Translations under genes and position numbers: made by a program
Assembly: GCF_028372415.1 (NCBI RefSeq)
Contig: NC_092872.1
Location: 266,377,008 to 266,441,007, forward strand
Reading direction: 5' to 3'
DNA from: Notamacropus eugenii
Taxonomy: Eukaryota > Chordata > Mammalia > Diprotodontia > Macropodidae
DNA length: 64,000 nucleotides
The notes under the pieces: model-generated
Told to the model about the DNA's origin: nothing
The model's database searches: none
What the model saw: only the letters and a program-made list of their open reading frames with translations
Shown: positions 8,745 to 20,852 of the stretch, one piece after another
Layout: the number at the start of each line of letters is the position of its first letter
Position numbering within the stretch: position 1 is the first letter of the stretch

Positions 8745-11700
8745 AGGGAAGCAGACCTGGAGAGAGCAGGAGATTGAAGATGTGCAAGAGTGTAGGGATA
8801 CAAAGAAAGGCCAAAGGCTGCCCTACCCTCAAGGAACTCTCAGTATAATGGGGGAGAAAGCATGCAAACAACCATGAACAAACAACCTTGAGACAGGATA
8901 AACAGGAAATGACAGTATCCACAGAGAGAAAGCACTGGAATCTAGAGGGAGCCCCAAAGGCTTTCTGTAGAAGGTGGGACTTGGAGGAGGCCAGGAGCAC
9001 AAGGGAGGAGGGAGAGGCTTCCAGGCATGGGGGGGATAGCCAGAGAAAATGTCCAGAGTTAGGAGATAAAGTGTCTTGTTTGGGAAATTGCCAGGAAGCC
9101 AGTGTCAATGGAACCAAGATTACATGGGGAGGAGGAAGTGGGGAGAGGCAAGAGAGGAGGAAAGGTGTGTGGGTTGGGGTGAGATGGAGGATAGGAGGGG
9201 CTTTGAACACAAAACTGAAGATTTTACGTTTCTTTCTGGAGGTTTAGAGGGAACCACCACAGTTTATTTAGTGAAGGATGGCATATTTGGACTCATACTT
9301 TGGGAAAATAATTTTGGTGGCCCAGTAGGGGGTGCATTGGAGAGAGAAGAGATTTGTACCAGGCAGACAGCAAGGGAGCATTTTCAAGAGATGTTATCAA
9401 GGTAAACTCTACAGGCTTTGGCAACAGATTGAATTATTGGATATAGGGGAGTTGGGAGGGTGAGACAGAGAGAGAGACAGAGAGAGAGAGAGAACATTTA
9501 CTATGGGACTCCTACAGTTAGCAGGCATGACCTGGACAAAAATTCAGCAAAGGAGATTTAGAGGGAGTTAGACAGGTAGAAGGAGAACCCAGAGAGAGTG
9601 GTGTCCCAAAAACCTAGAGTGAAGAGAGCGTCGAGAAATGGGTAATTGGCAATATCAAAGGCTGGAGAGAAGTCAAAAAGGATAAGAATTGAGACAAGGC
9701 CATCAGATCTGACCATTAAGAGATCATTGGTAACTCCAGAGAGAGCAGTTCCAGTTGAATGGTCAGAAGCCAGAATGTAGAGAAGACATTGAGAAAAGAG
9801 GAAAAGGAAGTACCTATTGCAGACAGCCTTCTCAAGGAATTTAGCCACAAAAAAGCAGGAGAGATATGTGATGATAGTTAGCAGGGATGGAGAGATCAAG
9901 TGAGGATTTTTTGAGAATGAAGGAGACAGGCATATTTAGAGAAACAGCCAGTAGACAGGGAAAAACTGAAGATAAATGAGAGAGTGGGGATGATAAAGAG
10001 GACTATCTGCTGGATAAAATGAGATGGCCTGTGATCACTTGTGCATGTAGAGGTTTAGGCTTGGCAGGGAGAAGGGCCACCTCATCATGTGAGATGGATG
10101 AAGGAAGAGATAATGAAAGGAGGCACTGAGAGTTATGAGGAGAAGTGGAGTAGAGGGAACTCTTAGTATATATCTTCAATTTTTCAGTAAATATGAGGCA
10201 GGGTTCTCAGCTGAGAGGGAACAGGTGGGGAAGCCCTAGGAGTTTTGAGGACAGGTTTCAAACAGCCTCTGTGGTGAGTGGAATAGTGAACTAATTAGGC
10301 AGGTATATAAGAAAGGATTGCCCAACAGAATGGAGAGCCCACTTGACATTATGTAACCTAAATTTGTAGTTGGACACATTTTCCACCTTTGTTCGGGATA
10401 GGAGTGAAGGCAGCAGATGGTTGGAGTGCTCCAATACTGAGAGTTGGCAGAGGTCAGCTGGCAAGATAAGTGGGCAAGAGATTTAAGACAATGTAGAGTT
10501 GAATTGTTTCATCAAAGGGTCAAAATGCATGTAGCTAGTACAGGGATGATGACCTAGGAGAGACAACTGAGGGGTAAAGGGATCAAAGGTCACAGTATGG
10601 GTGAAGAATAGGTTTGGGGGTTGTAAGGTTGGTTGTAAGATCCAATAAGGGAATTTCAGAGTTCATGAACATGGAAATGTGCCTTTGTGGATGAAGGGAA
10701 CCTGAAGGATATGACTGTGTTTGTGTGTGACTGATGTGGGATAGAGGAGGAGGTCACTGGAAATGAGTAAGTTGAGGAACTGGTTGGTTAGGGTATTTGA
10801 AGGAGGATTAGTCTGTGTATTGAAGTTCCTTGTGTAAGGACAGGATTGGGGGGCCACATATTGAACTCGTTGAGGCCCGAAGCAGTGTATTCCAGAGGTC
10901 AAAGACAAGCTAGTAGGATTCTGATTGAGTGGTAGATGTGAATTTCATGAACATCAAATGAAGAAAGGTTACTGAGTGATGCTGATAAAGGATGAGCTGG
11001 GGAGTGGCAAGGGGGATCAAGGAGTATTCCTATTTCCCTGCCTCCACCAAGGAGCCAGGGGAATGAGGGAAAGTACAGCCAGTGTGAAGAAGGAGAACCA
11101 AGGAGGCTGTATCATCACGAAGGAACCAAGTCTCCAGGAGAGTCAGAAGACAAAGAGTGGGAAAGAAAAGATAAGATGGAAACAAGTTTGTTGCATATTG
11201 ATTAGGCATTCCAGAGGGCACATTGGAAGGGGTGGGTAGCTTTGGGGTGGGATATGGGAGGTGGACTGGTGGTTTGTAGAAAACTGAAATAAAGAATCAG
11301 ACAATGGGGACTGGGATTTGAATGATGATTGTTTGGGGTTCACTGGAATAAGGAGGGTAGGATGGGTGGGGAGTGGAGTTTCTTATTAAGGGAAATTTTT
11401 AGGAAGATTTTCAATGTCAATAATATTATGAGCTCAGGGTGGAGTCCTTTCAGAGCCTTGGGTAGATTAAATGAGGAAGCAAGAACTTGGAGAGAAAAGA
11501 GTGGTGATACTCTTCTTTTCCCAAGGCGGGAGATCAGTCTAGAATCGTGTCTCAACTCATCAGGGAGAGGATGCTATGGTGGAACTATACTTCTCTTCTC
11601 ACAGGAGGCTGAAAAGCAAGCAGAAGAGGGAGGCTCTGGAGGGTGAGGCCCTGACCCTTTCTACTCCTCTCCTTTTCCCACTGCTCACTGGAGGATGGAG

Positions 11701-11750
11701 ACCATGCAGAAAATGGTACAGAGCATGCAGGGGATGTTGATGCTTCTTAA
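8745..11750 (-). repeat. Long L2 LINE copy
   Basis: About 3 kb on the minus strand, close to full L2 length. The 3' UTR lies at the left end (8780-8870). At 9558-9899 a minus-strand frame keeps reverse-transcriptase-like text (VTNDLLMVRSDGLVSILILF, then a DFSPAFD block, then LGFWDTTLSGFSFYLS), matching the L2/CR1 RT region with its 'LLDLSAAFDTVDH' motif. At 10663-10908 a frame ending in a THKHSHILQVPF-like block fits the endonuclease region. It is interrupted by many stops and shifts and is not functional. A GA microsatellite (9463-9493) sits within it. Confidence 0.75.
9463..9493. repeat. (GA)n microsatellite
   Basis: Imperfect GA dinucleotide run of about 30 bases inside the long L2. Confidence 0.85.
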
Positions 11751-11904
11751 AAACTTAATCCTTTGATCCTCAAGTTATGGTTGTGGCTGTGAAATTATCC
11801 CCATTTTCCAGGCTAGCAAATGGAGGCAAGGTGTAATTATTTGAACTCCATCAAACAAGATGGAAAGAATGAATTAATAAATAGGAGAAGTATTAAGAAG
11901 AACA

Positions 11905-12145
11905 TTATTTAACAATTATGCCAGACATACTGTTAAGCACTTTACAATTATTTCATTTGATCTTCACAATTATTTATTGTTTCCATTTTATAGCCGAGAA
12001 AACTGAGGCAGGTCGAGATTAATGGACTTGCCCAGGGTCACACAGATAGTAAGTATCTTGGGCAGAATTAGAAATCAGGTCTTCCTGACTCCAGGCCCAG
12101 TGCTCTGTGCATTGTGACACCAGCTACCTCTGCAAGGCATACATA
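11905..12145 (-). repeat. CORE-SINE, near full length
   Basis: The plus strand is the full complement: 'gttaagcactttacaatta', 'gaaaactgaggcaggtcgag', 'gacttgcccagggtcacaca', 'ggtcttcctgactccaggcc' and a 'ccagctacctctg' head end. Confidence 0.85.
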
Positions 12146-12182
12146 CCTTACCCAATTTGATCTTCACAACTACCCTGTGAAG

Positions 12183-12378
12183 TAAAGCAACTAGGTGGTG
12201 CTGAACTTCAGGATTAGGAAGACCTGAGCAATTCTGCTCCAGACACCTTTTATCTGTGTGACCCTGGGCAAGCCGTTGAACTTCTCTGTGCCCTAGTTTT
12301 CCCATCTGTAAAATGGGATAAATAATAGCACCTACCTTACAGAGTTGTTTGTGAGGCTCAATACATATGACATTGTAC
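12183..12378 (+). repeat. CORE-SINE
   Basis: 'gcaactaggtggtgctgaac' head, 'gtgtgaccctgggcaag', 'ttttcccatctgtaaaatgg', then 'agcacctaccttacagag' and an 'atacatatgacattg' tail. It lies next to a minus-strand SINE. Confidence 0.8.
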
Positions 12379-12379
12379 A

Positions 12380-13315
12380 TATAAATACCAGCCAAGAAAA
12401 AAGTGTGAGAAAATGGAGATTCTTGACTAGGAATCTTTCCTGAGAATGTGCCTAAGTTCATCTAACTTTCTAATAAGTGTCACAGGTAGCATTCTGACCT
12501 AGGACTTTCCCACCTATTAGCCCTCTGGAAGTGACATGGAGAAAGCTAGTGGCTCTCCCTCAGCAGGTCCCAAGTTCCCTGGGACCAAGGAGGTTAGTTA
12601 GTTTTCTTGGGTTCAAGGTTATGAACACTAAAAGATGAAAGCTAAGGTGCAGTCACGTAGGGTTGTTTATCACGTACTGATCACAGACCAAGGTCTGGAC
12701 AGAACCAGACATCCGAGGAGACTGCCAACAAGATCCTGATTGCCACAGAAGCTTGGGTGAGCAGAGCTAGGCAAGGATTCAGCTCAGTGGTGTTCAGGAG
12801 ATGAGAGGCCAAGTATCCCATCCAATAAGTTGACACTTAAGAGAGGTCAGGCCAAAAGGAAACATTTGTCAAATGAACAGTTCAACCTAGTCTAGCTCAG
12901 TGGCTCTGAAACTGGGGGGTCTGGAGAGAGTCATCAGGGGGCCCTGACACAGTCCTGTGTGCTCAACTATTACCTCTGGAATCATGGAACTGGCTCATTT
13001 CCATTCTTTGCAGAATACCACAAGGGAGGACACCACTGCCAAGCTCTTTCCCTCTGCCAAGCTCCCTGACTGCTTCAAATGCCTGAGTACAGCTGTCATT
13101 TTTCTCCCTGTTTCCCAGTCCTAAAGATGACAAAGATAAATGCATTCACTTCCCCAGGGACTAGGGGTATGGAAGACCATTACTGAGGTCCAGGATGCAG
13201 AAGGTGCTGGTCTAGGAAGGGTAAGTGTGGAAGCACCAGCAGGTATCAGCATTGGTTCATCCAATTTAAGCATTGTTTTCTATGAAATGACTTCCAAGGA
13301 AGCAAAATTACCTAT
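12380..13315. other. Unannotated intergenic stretch
   Basis: Mostly unrecognised sequence. A short 'tggctctgaaactgggg' segment near 12900 recalls hAT termini but is too short to call. Confidence 0.4.
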
Positions 13316-13317
13316 GA

Positions 13318-13690
13318 CCCAAATGAATGAATGAATTAAAAAACTTTATTAAGCAATTATTTTCTGCCTTCGCAAGGCTGAGGACTGGGGAAACAAAAAC
13401 AAAAATGGAGACTGTCTCTACCCTGAAGGAAATAATATTCTAATAGGCAAAGACAACCTGTGTAGTGGAATGATGTCCAGGAGAATGAATTTTGATCTGG
13501 AAAGTTATCAAATCCTTTCCAGAAGCAAGGGTGGTATTGATTTGATATGATGTCCAGAGCAAGATGTGGAAAGGAAGAGGGAATGGTACATGTGGCATGG
13601 CAGGCAGATGCTTAGATGGCCCAGGTGACCAACTGGATGGGATATGAAGGTGAAATATGATCTGGAATCTAGGATAGGCTGTTTATTATG
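13318..13690 (-). repeat. L2 LINE fragment
   Basis: Starts with 'aatgaatgaatgaatt', the complement of the L2 3' end, then 'tattaagcaattatt', 'gaggactggggaaacaaaa' and 'taccctgaaggaaataatat'. The distal part is weaker. Confidence 0.65.
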
Positions 13691-13789
13691 GGATAAGTGG
13701 GTTAGTTTGCAGTAACTCAGTCACCAATCAAGAAGGCTGAGCCCTAGAATAAGAAAGTCTGAAGATTTCAAAGGCAAGTGGATTAACTT

Positions 13790-13945
13790 CCTCAGGGTTA
13801 TTATTTCTATTACATGAGTAAGGAAACAGAGGCTTAGAGAGATAAAGTGACTTGTTTAGGGTCACCTAGCTAAGAAGAGACAGGGCTAAGATTTGAACCT
13901 GGGACTCAACTCAAAGGCCAGTGCCCCTTCTGCCATGTGTAGTGA
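13790..13945 (-). repeat. MIR SINE
   Basis: Complement of MIR: 'ggaaacagaggcttagagag', 'gtgacttgtttagggtcacc', 'gctaagatttgaacctggga'. Confidence 0.8.
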
Positions 13946-13949
13946 AATG

Positions 13950-14085
13950 GTAGTTGTCACATACTTAGCACAGTGCCTGGCACATAAGATGTAAATGTTA
14001 GTTCTTCTTTTCGTCCTCCTCTTTCTCCTCCTTCTCCTCCTCCTCATGTATTCTGCAAAACTTCTCCTCCTGCCTCTTCTTCTTA
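13950..14085 (+). repeat. L2/MIR 3' end followed by CT-rich tract
   Basis: 'cacatacttagcacagtgcc tggcacataa' is the shared L2/MIR 3' end. It is followed by a pyrimidine-rich (TCC/TTC) low-complexity tract. Confidence 0.6.
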
Positions 14086-14780
14086 AAGAGATTTCTTTGA
14101 TAGTAGCCAAGATCCCAGAATCCATTGTTTAGACACTTCCTGTTGCATCCAGGGTCCTCTGGGGCTATTCCCTTCTCACAATAGCTGAAGCATGAAACAT
14201 TCTTCTTGATAGGCTTAAGGAAGCCACGGGACAGGAGTGAACGGTGGCACCATGGACCAAATCTAGAATACACCAGAGCACACAGAACCTTTCCTCTGCT
14301 CCCTAGACCATCCCTAACACTTGGCATTTTGACTTTTTCACAGCCTTTCACATGCCTCCCTGGAGAACTGTTTCCTTGGGAGGAATCTCTCCTGGAGCTA
14401 TTTTGGCCCTCAGATACAAAAGAAAGGAGACAACACCTCACACTCTAGGCCTGGCTGGAGTGTTTACTTCCACACAGCCTAGTCAGTTCAGAAGCCACTG
14501 CAGGAAGGATGATGCAACCAAGGAGTTTGTTATGACTTTAGGTCGAAGGCCAAAGAATTTTTACCACACAGCTGGACTGAGGCCAAGCTTTAGTGTTGGC
14601 TGCTCTGGGCTGAGGCCTCCTCCCCCAGTAATTCTGAAATTTGACGATCTCTAAATGAACTGTGCAATACTGTGACTGCCATTTTCCTTCTTCTCACTTT
14701 CAACTCATTTTTCTTTTAGGAAAACATGATGGACAAAGGAAATGGAAAAAAAGACCCTCAGGCTTTTCTGCTTCAACAAT
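14086..14780. other. Unannotated unique stretch
   Basis: No repeat recognised. A 147-codon minus-strand frame (13998-14441) crosses this region and the adjacent CT tract. It has several Cys residues and an acidic/Lys-rich end from the CT tract, but no signal peptide or recognised domain. A frame of this length is expected by chance in 64 kb. Confidence 0.4.
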
Positions 14781-14969
14781 GAAATTCAATTTAACAAACA
14801 TTTATTAAGTTTCAACTGCACAAATATTAAGTGTTTCAGAAATACTTGTTGAATGACTGACTGAAGTTAATTCACCATTCTGTCCTGAATGCTTCTACAA
14901 TTAGCAAGGTCACTTTTCCAGAAGGGTAAATGATGGTTGCTAACTGGATATTAGAAGCTGAAAATCAAG

Positions 14970-15100
14970 GAATTTAGAACTAGACAGTACCTGATGGGTC
15001 ATCAGGAACTCATTTTACATATGAGGCCCAGAAAATTTATTTGTCCAAGGTTACAAACATAGTAAGGTACACAACTGAGGCTTGAACTTATATGTGTAAA
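14970..15100 (-). repeat. MIR3-like SINE fragment
   Basis: Complement: 'tagaactagacagtacctga', 'cattttacatatgaggccca', 'caaggttacaaacatagta'. Confidence 0.6.
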
Positions 15101-15175
15101 ATTATAGAATTACATTAGATGGCCTCTAAATCCAGTCCTAAAATCTGTGATCAATAATCATTCAAGTGCCTACAT

Positions 15176-15315
15176 CAGGGGTGGGGAACCTGCGGCCTTA
15201 AGGCCACATGCGACCCTCTAGGTTCCCAGAACTTGAATTCAATCAAAGGGTCATACTTGAGGAGGTCATACTAGAGGGCCATATGGGACCTCGAGGCCAC
15301 AGATTCCCAGCCCTG
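15176..15315. mobile_element. hAT non-autonomous DNA transposon (MITE)
   Basis: A 140-bp element with terminal inverted repeats CAGGGGTGGGGAACCTG at the left and its near-complement (CACAGATTCCCAGCCCTG) at the right. It is flanked by an 8-bp target-site duplication, GCCTACAT (15168-15175) and GCCTACAG (15316-15323), with one mismatch. The internal halves are inverted copies of each other. The 8-bp duplication is the hAT signature. There is no transposase, so it was mobilised in trans. Confidence 0.88.
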
Positions 15316-15319
15316 GCCT

Positions 15320-15935
15320 ACAGGGTACCAAGCCCTATACTAAGGAGGAGAAGGGGAAATGACAATGATTAATTAAGATGGAATCCTGGCCCTAATGAAA
15401 TATGGTCAATATTCCTCAATAGGAAAACAGAACATAGAACCAGAATAACAAAGTGATACTGAGCATCCAAGTGTAATGTGGGCTACCCCATGGAACATGT
15501 TCCTGCATCCATGTAAGAGCTTTTGAGCATACTTGAGGCCATGGGGTGTAGCTTTGATCCTCTCCCAGATTATTATAATAGTGGTTAAGAGATCCCTCCT
15601 GCCTCAGTCTCTCTTCCTTCAGGACTGCAGGGAGGAGTATGGAAGGAGCACTGAAGCTACCAGGGAAGGGTGGGCAGCCCTCTTCCACCCCACCATTATG
15701 GTGACTGTGCCCAAGTAGCAGCTTGGGCATGGACTCTACCAGGTAAATTTGCCCCGGGGCCCCAGATCCTTTTGCAACTTCTGTGCTTGTCCTTTCTTGA
15801 CCTTTGAAAAATTGTATGTTGAGCTGGATGTGTCCAGGTTTGGAGGCCACCTTGTGAGTGGAGAGGTTAAGGGTCAGAAAATGTGGACACCACCACTCTT
15901 TCAGGAATGGTCACATTCATGCTTCCAGTAACTCT
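15320..15935. other. Unannotated intergenic stretch
   Basis: No convincing repeat or exon. A 144-codon minus frame (15416-15850) has no recognisable domain and is treated as chance. Confidence 0.4.
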
Positions 15936-15939
15936 TGAT

Positions 15940-16135
15940 GCCCCTCTTTCTCTAGCTTTCTTCTCCTCTTTCTGGACAGCCACATTACCCCCAGGGAGAG
16001 AGCCTCCCTCTTATTTGGTGTCTTTCTCCAGTAGAACACAAACTCCCTGAGGACAGCAGCCATCCTATTTGCTTCCCAAGCACTTAGCACACTGCCCACT
16101 ACATAGTAATCAATTAATCAGTACAATAAACCTAT
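15940..16135 (+). repeat. L2 LINE 3' fragment
   Basis: 'agtagaacacaaactccctg aggacagcag', 'ttcccaagcacttagcacac' and 'ctacatagtaatcaatta' follow the L2 3' UTR. Confidence 0.7.
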
Positions 16136-16169
16136 TTATTAGCATCTATCTCTCTACAGATATAAAGTA

Positions 16170-17225
16170 GATACGAAGTGTCTGGGATGGGGGTGGGTGA
16201 CCCTAACAGGCAAGGTGACCAGGAAGGCCTTATGCAGATAGTGACTGAGCTGAGCCTTGAAGGAAGAAGAGATGGAGGTAAGCAGGAAAAGCATCATGGA
16301 CTTGGGGGACAGGTGGTATGCAAAGGTATGGACTGGGGGAATGGGAGAGGTGCAGGTCAGGGAAGTGAGGAGGCAGGTTTAACTGAACTAGACGGGATGT
16401 GAGGGGAAATCATGGGCAATAAGGTTGGAAAAGTGGGTTGGAGTCAAGTTGGGAAGGGCTTGAAAAGCCAAACTAGAGGTGGGGACCAAAATGGGAGAAC
16501 TCCCAGAGGCAGACTGTTATCTTCTTTGAAACTTAGTATCTTAGAGAATTGCCTAGACCACTGAAGAGTTAAGTGACTGCTCCAAGGTCACCTCATAGCC
16601 AGCATGTAGCAAAAGCAAGATCACCTTTCTATCCCCTGTCATGCTGCCAAACAGATTCCTGAAAGTCAGAGAGAGTGCCTGAAGTTTATTGAATGGGGGA
16701 GATCACTCTGGCAGTTGTGTGAAGTATGGATCAGCAGGGGAAAGACATGAGGTAGGGGAACTAAGACAAGGCTGTTGCAATAGTCCAGGCAAGAGGAGCT
16801 AAGGGACTGAACTAGGGTGGGAGCTTTGGGAGTGGAAAGGAGGATGTGAGAGACATGGTGGTGGAAATGGATTGGAGGATGAAACCAAGGGTTTGAAACT
16901 GGGAGACTGGAAGGATGGAGACACTTTGGATAGAAATAAGGAAATTTGGCAAAAAGGCACATTTTGGAGGGAAGATAATGATTTCAGTGTTGGTCATGCT
17001 GAGTTTGAGAAGTTCAACATGTTCAATAGGCAGTAGGTGATGTTGATTGATTGATTGATAAAGAACTCAGTTTACAAGAGAGTCTAAGGCTGGAAATGCA
17101 GACCTGGTAGTCATCAGATATGGATGCTCACTCAACCCCTAGGAGCCCAGGAGGTCTCTGAGAGAGAATGTAGAGAGAGAAGAGATCCTGGGGCAGAGCT
17201 TTTGGGGATACCTACTGTTAGACAT
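16170..17225 (-). repeat. L2 LINE fragment, split by a SINE
   Basis: The plus strand reads as the complement of L2: 'gtgactgagctgagccttga', then after a MIR insertion 'gagatcactctggcagttgt', 'gctgttgcaatagtccaggc', 'tcagtgttggtcatgctgag' and 'gtagtcatcagatatgg'. The interruption lies at 16520-16655. Confidence 0.75.
16520..16655 (-). repeat. MIR SINE inside L2
   Basis: Complement of MIR: 'gagttaagtgactgctccaa', 'ggtcacctcatagccagcat', with the L2 resuming after it. Confidence 0.65.
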
Positions 17226-17794
17226 GTTATAGATAAGCAAGCAAAAGAGGCTGAGAAGTTAGTAAGAAGTATTCATCACAAAATTCACTTGTAAATGGGG
17301 CTTAGCCAATGCATGACCTACTTACTCTGAACTGCCTTAAATCTCCTGCTGTGCTGGGTCAGATGAGTCATATGGGGGCTTCCATCCTCACTAGGCTTCA
17401 CTGCTCACAAACTTGTCTGAACTCCCTTTACTGGAATTCTGCCAACTTGTCCTTCCAAACAATAGAAGCTCACAGTGTTGCAGATTAGTTTATTAAGTTT
17501 TCAGGACTTCTTCATCTAAGACAGGAAAGAATAGACAAGGAGGGATAGAAACAAAGCAGGTCTTGGGATCCTCCACCCTAAGGCTTCTAGTTATACTCAT
17601 CTATTCTCTGAATTTAGACATGTTAGAAAGAAAACAAAGGTGAATCATAAGAGCCTTTTGTATTTGTAAAGGTGGGTAAAACACCTCATTTAGCACATTT
17701 AACTGGTCAGAACACATTTCAATCAGTCATTCAATCAAAGACTTTAGATTAAGTGACAAAAAGTCTTGGAAAGTCATCGGATAGACACAAAACA
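17226..17794. other. Unannotated intergenic stretch
   Basis: No repeat, RNA gene or exon could be supported. Confidence 0.4.
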
Positions 17795-19594
17795 GGGCCA
17801 AGATGGTGGAGCAGAAGAACGAAGCTGAGCTCTCCCTCATAACACCTCCCAACAAATTTAGGAAACACACCAAACTAAGAGATTTATAAGAATGACTGAG
17901 AAATGCAAGAAAAAAAAAGCCACAATGAATCATTTTCTAGCCCAAGACAGCATAGGAAGACCGAAAGGTTTGCAGACACTTTGTTCAAGGGTATACTGAG
18001 GTCTACTGCCCCACAGAGCATTCTTGCCCTGGGAGAGGCTGTGTATCACAGCAAAATGTTCCAAATCCAGCAAAGTGATAATCACTAAATATTATTTTTG
18101 AACTTTAATAAGGGCCAGAGCTAGAATTAATCAGAACCTGAACCCAACAGTGTCTTTGTTCTCTGTTACTTCTCTGAAGTAAACTCAGAGATTACTTCTT
18201 CTTATGTCAACAAGGTCAGATGGGGCTAACTTAGCATACTTTATGAGACCCTTAACCTGGGACACTATCCTGAATAAGGGGACTTTTTGTGAATATATAC
18301 TATGTTATAGAATATTAATGGTAAAGAAAACACATATCCTAGGTTGTAATTTCAATTGACACTTTGCCAACTCTCTCATCTTACTGTATTTACAACTTAT
18401 TCAATCAAGAAAATTCCTTTCTCTTGGTATAGTTAAACATATATAGAGACCATAAATCTGAAGGACAGACACCCTTGGATTGTCCTAAAACAGATTTAAA
18501 CCTGCTCATTGTTATATTAGTCAGTCAGAAGTTTCCTTCTGGCTCCATGATCATGTAACTGCTAGCTTCAAGGGAATACATACTATAAATATACATATAT
18601 TTGTCTGTTTGCCTCTTTTAATCAAATTTTCAGATCGACAGAAGAAAGGCCTGACCATGTACGGGGTACAGGAATAGATGCCAGCTGGCAGCCGTGTTGC
18701 CAGTTCTAGGTCACAATTCCAGGGACTGAATGAGGAGTAAGGGTGGCATTCTAGGCTGAGAGATAATGAAGGGTCCCAGTCTGTGCACAAGTATGGAGCA
18801 CATCCAGAAGCAAGCAGAAGCTCTATATAGCTCTGTTACCAGGAGCAGAGAAAAACATCAGTTCTAGCCTTCAACCTACTCCGAAGTTGCAGTGGAATAA
18901 TCAAAGCAGGAATCCCAGGCCAAAGAAGAACTTGTGGCTCTCTCACTTTGAACCAGGAAAGCTTTCCAGATGACTGAGAAGAGCAGACATTGATAGCCTA
19001 GCAGCAGTTTACTGGAACTTCAACTGAGTAAAGCAGACAGGTATATGGCTCAGGTTCAAACCCAGCTCAAGAACTTGTAGAGCTCAGAGCAGGAGGGCAA
19101 AAATTAGGCTTTGCCCTGGATCAGACTATTTGGGATGTGAAACTTGCTCTGGTTGTCAGAGCAGGACTAGATCTTCCACACTGGATTCCAGGGGTGCTCC
19201 AGAGGTGTTAGGGTATCTGTCTAATGTCATTGGCTCAAGCCTGCATTCTGGTGTTTTATCTGCAGTATCAATTACTAGTTATATTTAGTATCTCCTTCAA
19301 GGAATTGATTCAGTGATTAGTACCCTAGGTAGCCTGAGCTGCCTTTGAGTTCCTGAAATAGTTCAACACTCAATACCCCAGAAATGCAGCATGTGGAATA
19401 TTCCAGACATTCCCTCTAGGAATGCACAGAGCCCAGCAGTGACATAAAATCCAAAGTCAGCAACTAGACTGAAAGAAGGAGCAAACAAAAAATAGTCCCA
19501 CCAGAAAAAAACTATTATAGCAAGAATGTTTAAAACACAAACCAAGAAAAAGAGAATGATTAAAAAAGATCTACAAGCAAAGCAAGCCTAAAAC

Positions 19595-19656
<62 letters not shown>

Positions 19657-20130
19657 GGCATATGTTCAATGAGAATTTCTAAAGAAATGGAGCTAGAATA
19701 TTTTTTTAAAACTGGAAAAGTTTTTATAAATTAAATGAGGATGGTAGAGGTAAAAATTGGAAAAAGAAATGAGAGATAAATAAAAAAGAATTGGAAATGA
19801 CCAGTTTCACACAAGAGATATAAAACTTTACCCAAGCATGAAACTCCCTAAAAATTACAATGAACCAAATAGAAGTTAATGACTCCATGAGACAACAGGA
19901 AATATTAAAACAAAATTTTAAAACACCTGAAGAAAATAGAAGAAAACAATTTGTCTGGAAAACAGATCAAAGAGAGAATTTAAGAGTCTTTGGATTACTT
20001 GAAAACCATGACCAAAAAAGAGTGCAGATATCATTTTCAAGAAATCTTAAAAGATAACTACCCAGATCTCTTAGAACAAGAGGACAAAATAGAAATAGAA
20101 AAAAATCTACCAGTTACCTCCTGGAGGAAT
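17795..20130 (+). repeat. L1 LINE 5' region with ORF1 remnant
   Basis: It begins 'gggccaagatggtggagcag', the usual L1 5' end, and continues through L1 5' UTR-like sequence (for example 'ctggaacttcaactgagtaa' near 19012, 'caaacccagctcaagaac'). At 19860-20120 a frame has ORF1 text: NLRVFGLLENHDQK, then HFQEILKDNYPDLLEQEDK. This matches the ORF1 RNA-binding region seen in the antisense copy near 31950. ORF2 is absent; the copy stops where a SINE begins near 20125. Sequence at about 18100-18840 was not clearly matched and may be foreign. Confidence 0.65.
19598..19653. repeat. (CA)28 microsatellite
   Basis: Fifty-six bases of uninterrupted CA repeat within the L1 5' region. It is a good candidate polymorphic marker. 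Confidence 0.95.
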
Positions 20131-20149
20131 ACCCAAAATGAATATTGTA

Positions 20150-20395
20150 ATCTCTTTCTGCCTTGGTTTCCTTATCTGTAAAATGAAGATAATAATAGTA
20201 CCTACCTCCCAAGGTTATTGTAAATATAAAATGAGATAATATTTGTAAAGCACTTTACAAAGATTAAGCTGCTATATAACTGCTAGTAGTAGTAGTAGTA
20301 GTAGTGGTAGTAGTAGTAGCTGTTGAGGCTCTGAACCTAGAACTTCCTGACTCCAAGTCTAGTGCTCTACCCATTATGCCCTCTAGCTTCCTTTT
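20150..20395 (+). repeat. CORE-SINE with AGT microsatellite tail
   Basis: 'ttggtttccttatctgtaaa', 'aataatagtacctacctccc' and 'gtaaagcactttacaaagat' mark the SINE. It ends in a TAG/AGT trinucleotide tract (20281-20320). The last part (20322-20395) reads as the complement of a SINE head, so it is probably a second, inverted copy. Confidence 0.75.
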
Positions 20396-20699
20396 ATTAC
20401 AGTTTAACAGTAAGTGAACACAATGATACAATGTATTAAAGAGTTCATAAAATATAAGTAGGGAATGTAACTAGGTCACCATCTTAAGGCCGTTAGCTTC
20501 TGTAGGCCTTCCTATCTCACTATCGATACTTAGTACTATGCTACAGGCACAATGGGCATGTTAATACTCCCTGTTTCCAGCTGATTGTATAGTCAATAGA
20601 CAATTCCTAAAATATTAAACAGGAGCATAATTAGTTGTTTGTCTCCATTGCCAAATAGAATCTTAGGATGATAAATTAGAGCCCAGAGGAATCTTATCA

Positions 20700-20852
20700 C
20701 TCATACCCTTCATTTTACAGATGAGGGCATTAAGCCTCAGAGAAGTGAAGTGACTTGCCTAATGTCACACAGGTAAAGATAGGATTTGAGCCCAGCACCA
20801 CTGATTTTCAAATCTGGTTCTCTTTCCTCTGCCATGTGCTCCCTCTCTGTAG
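20700..20852 (-). repeat. MIR SINE
   Basis: Complement: 'cattttacagatgagggcat', 'gtgaagtgacttgcctaatg', 'aggatttgagcccagcacca'. Confidence 0.8.

Noticed and set aside
8710-9247. 166-codon minus and 119-codon plus frames
   Set aside because: They lie in the 3' part of the long L2 and are not host genes.
13998-14441. 147-codon minus-strand frame with several Cys residues
   Set aside because: No signal peptide, no domain, an acidic/Lys end made by a CT-rich tract, and a length expected by chance in 64 kb.
15416-15850. 144-codon minus-strand frame
   Set aside because: No recognised homology, no splice or promoter context; treated as chance.
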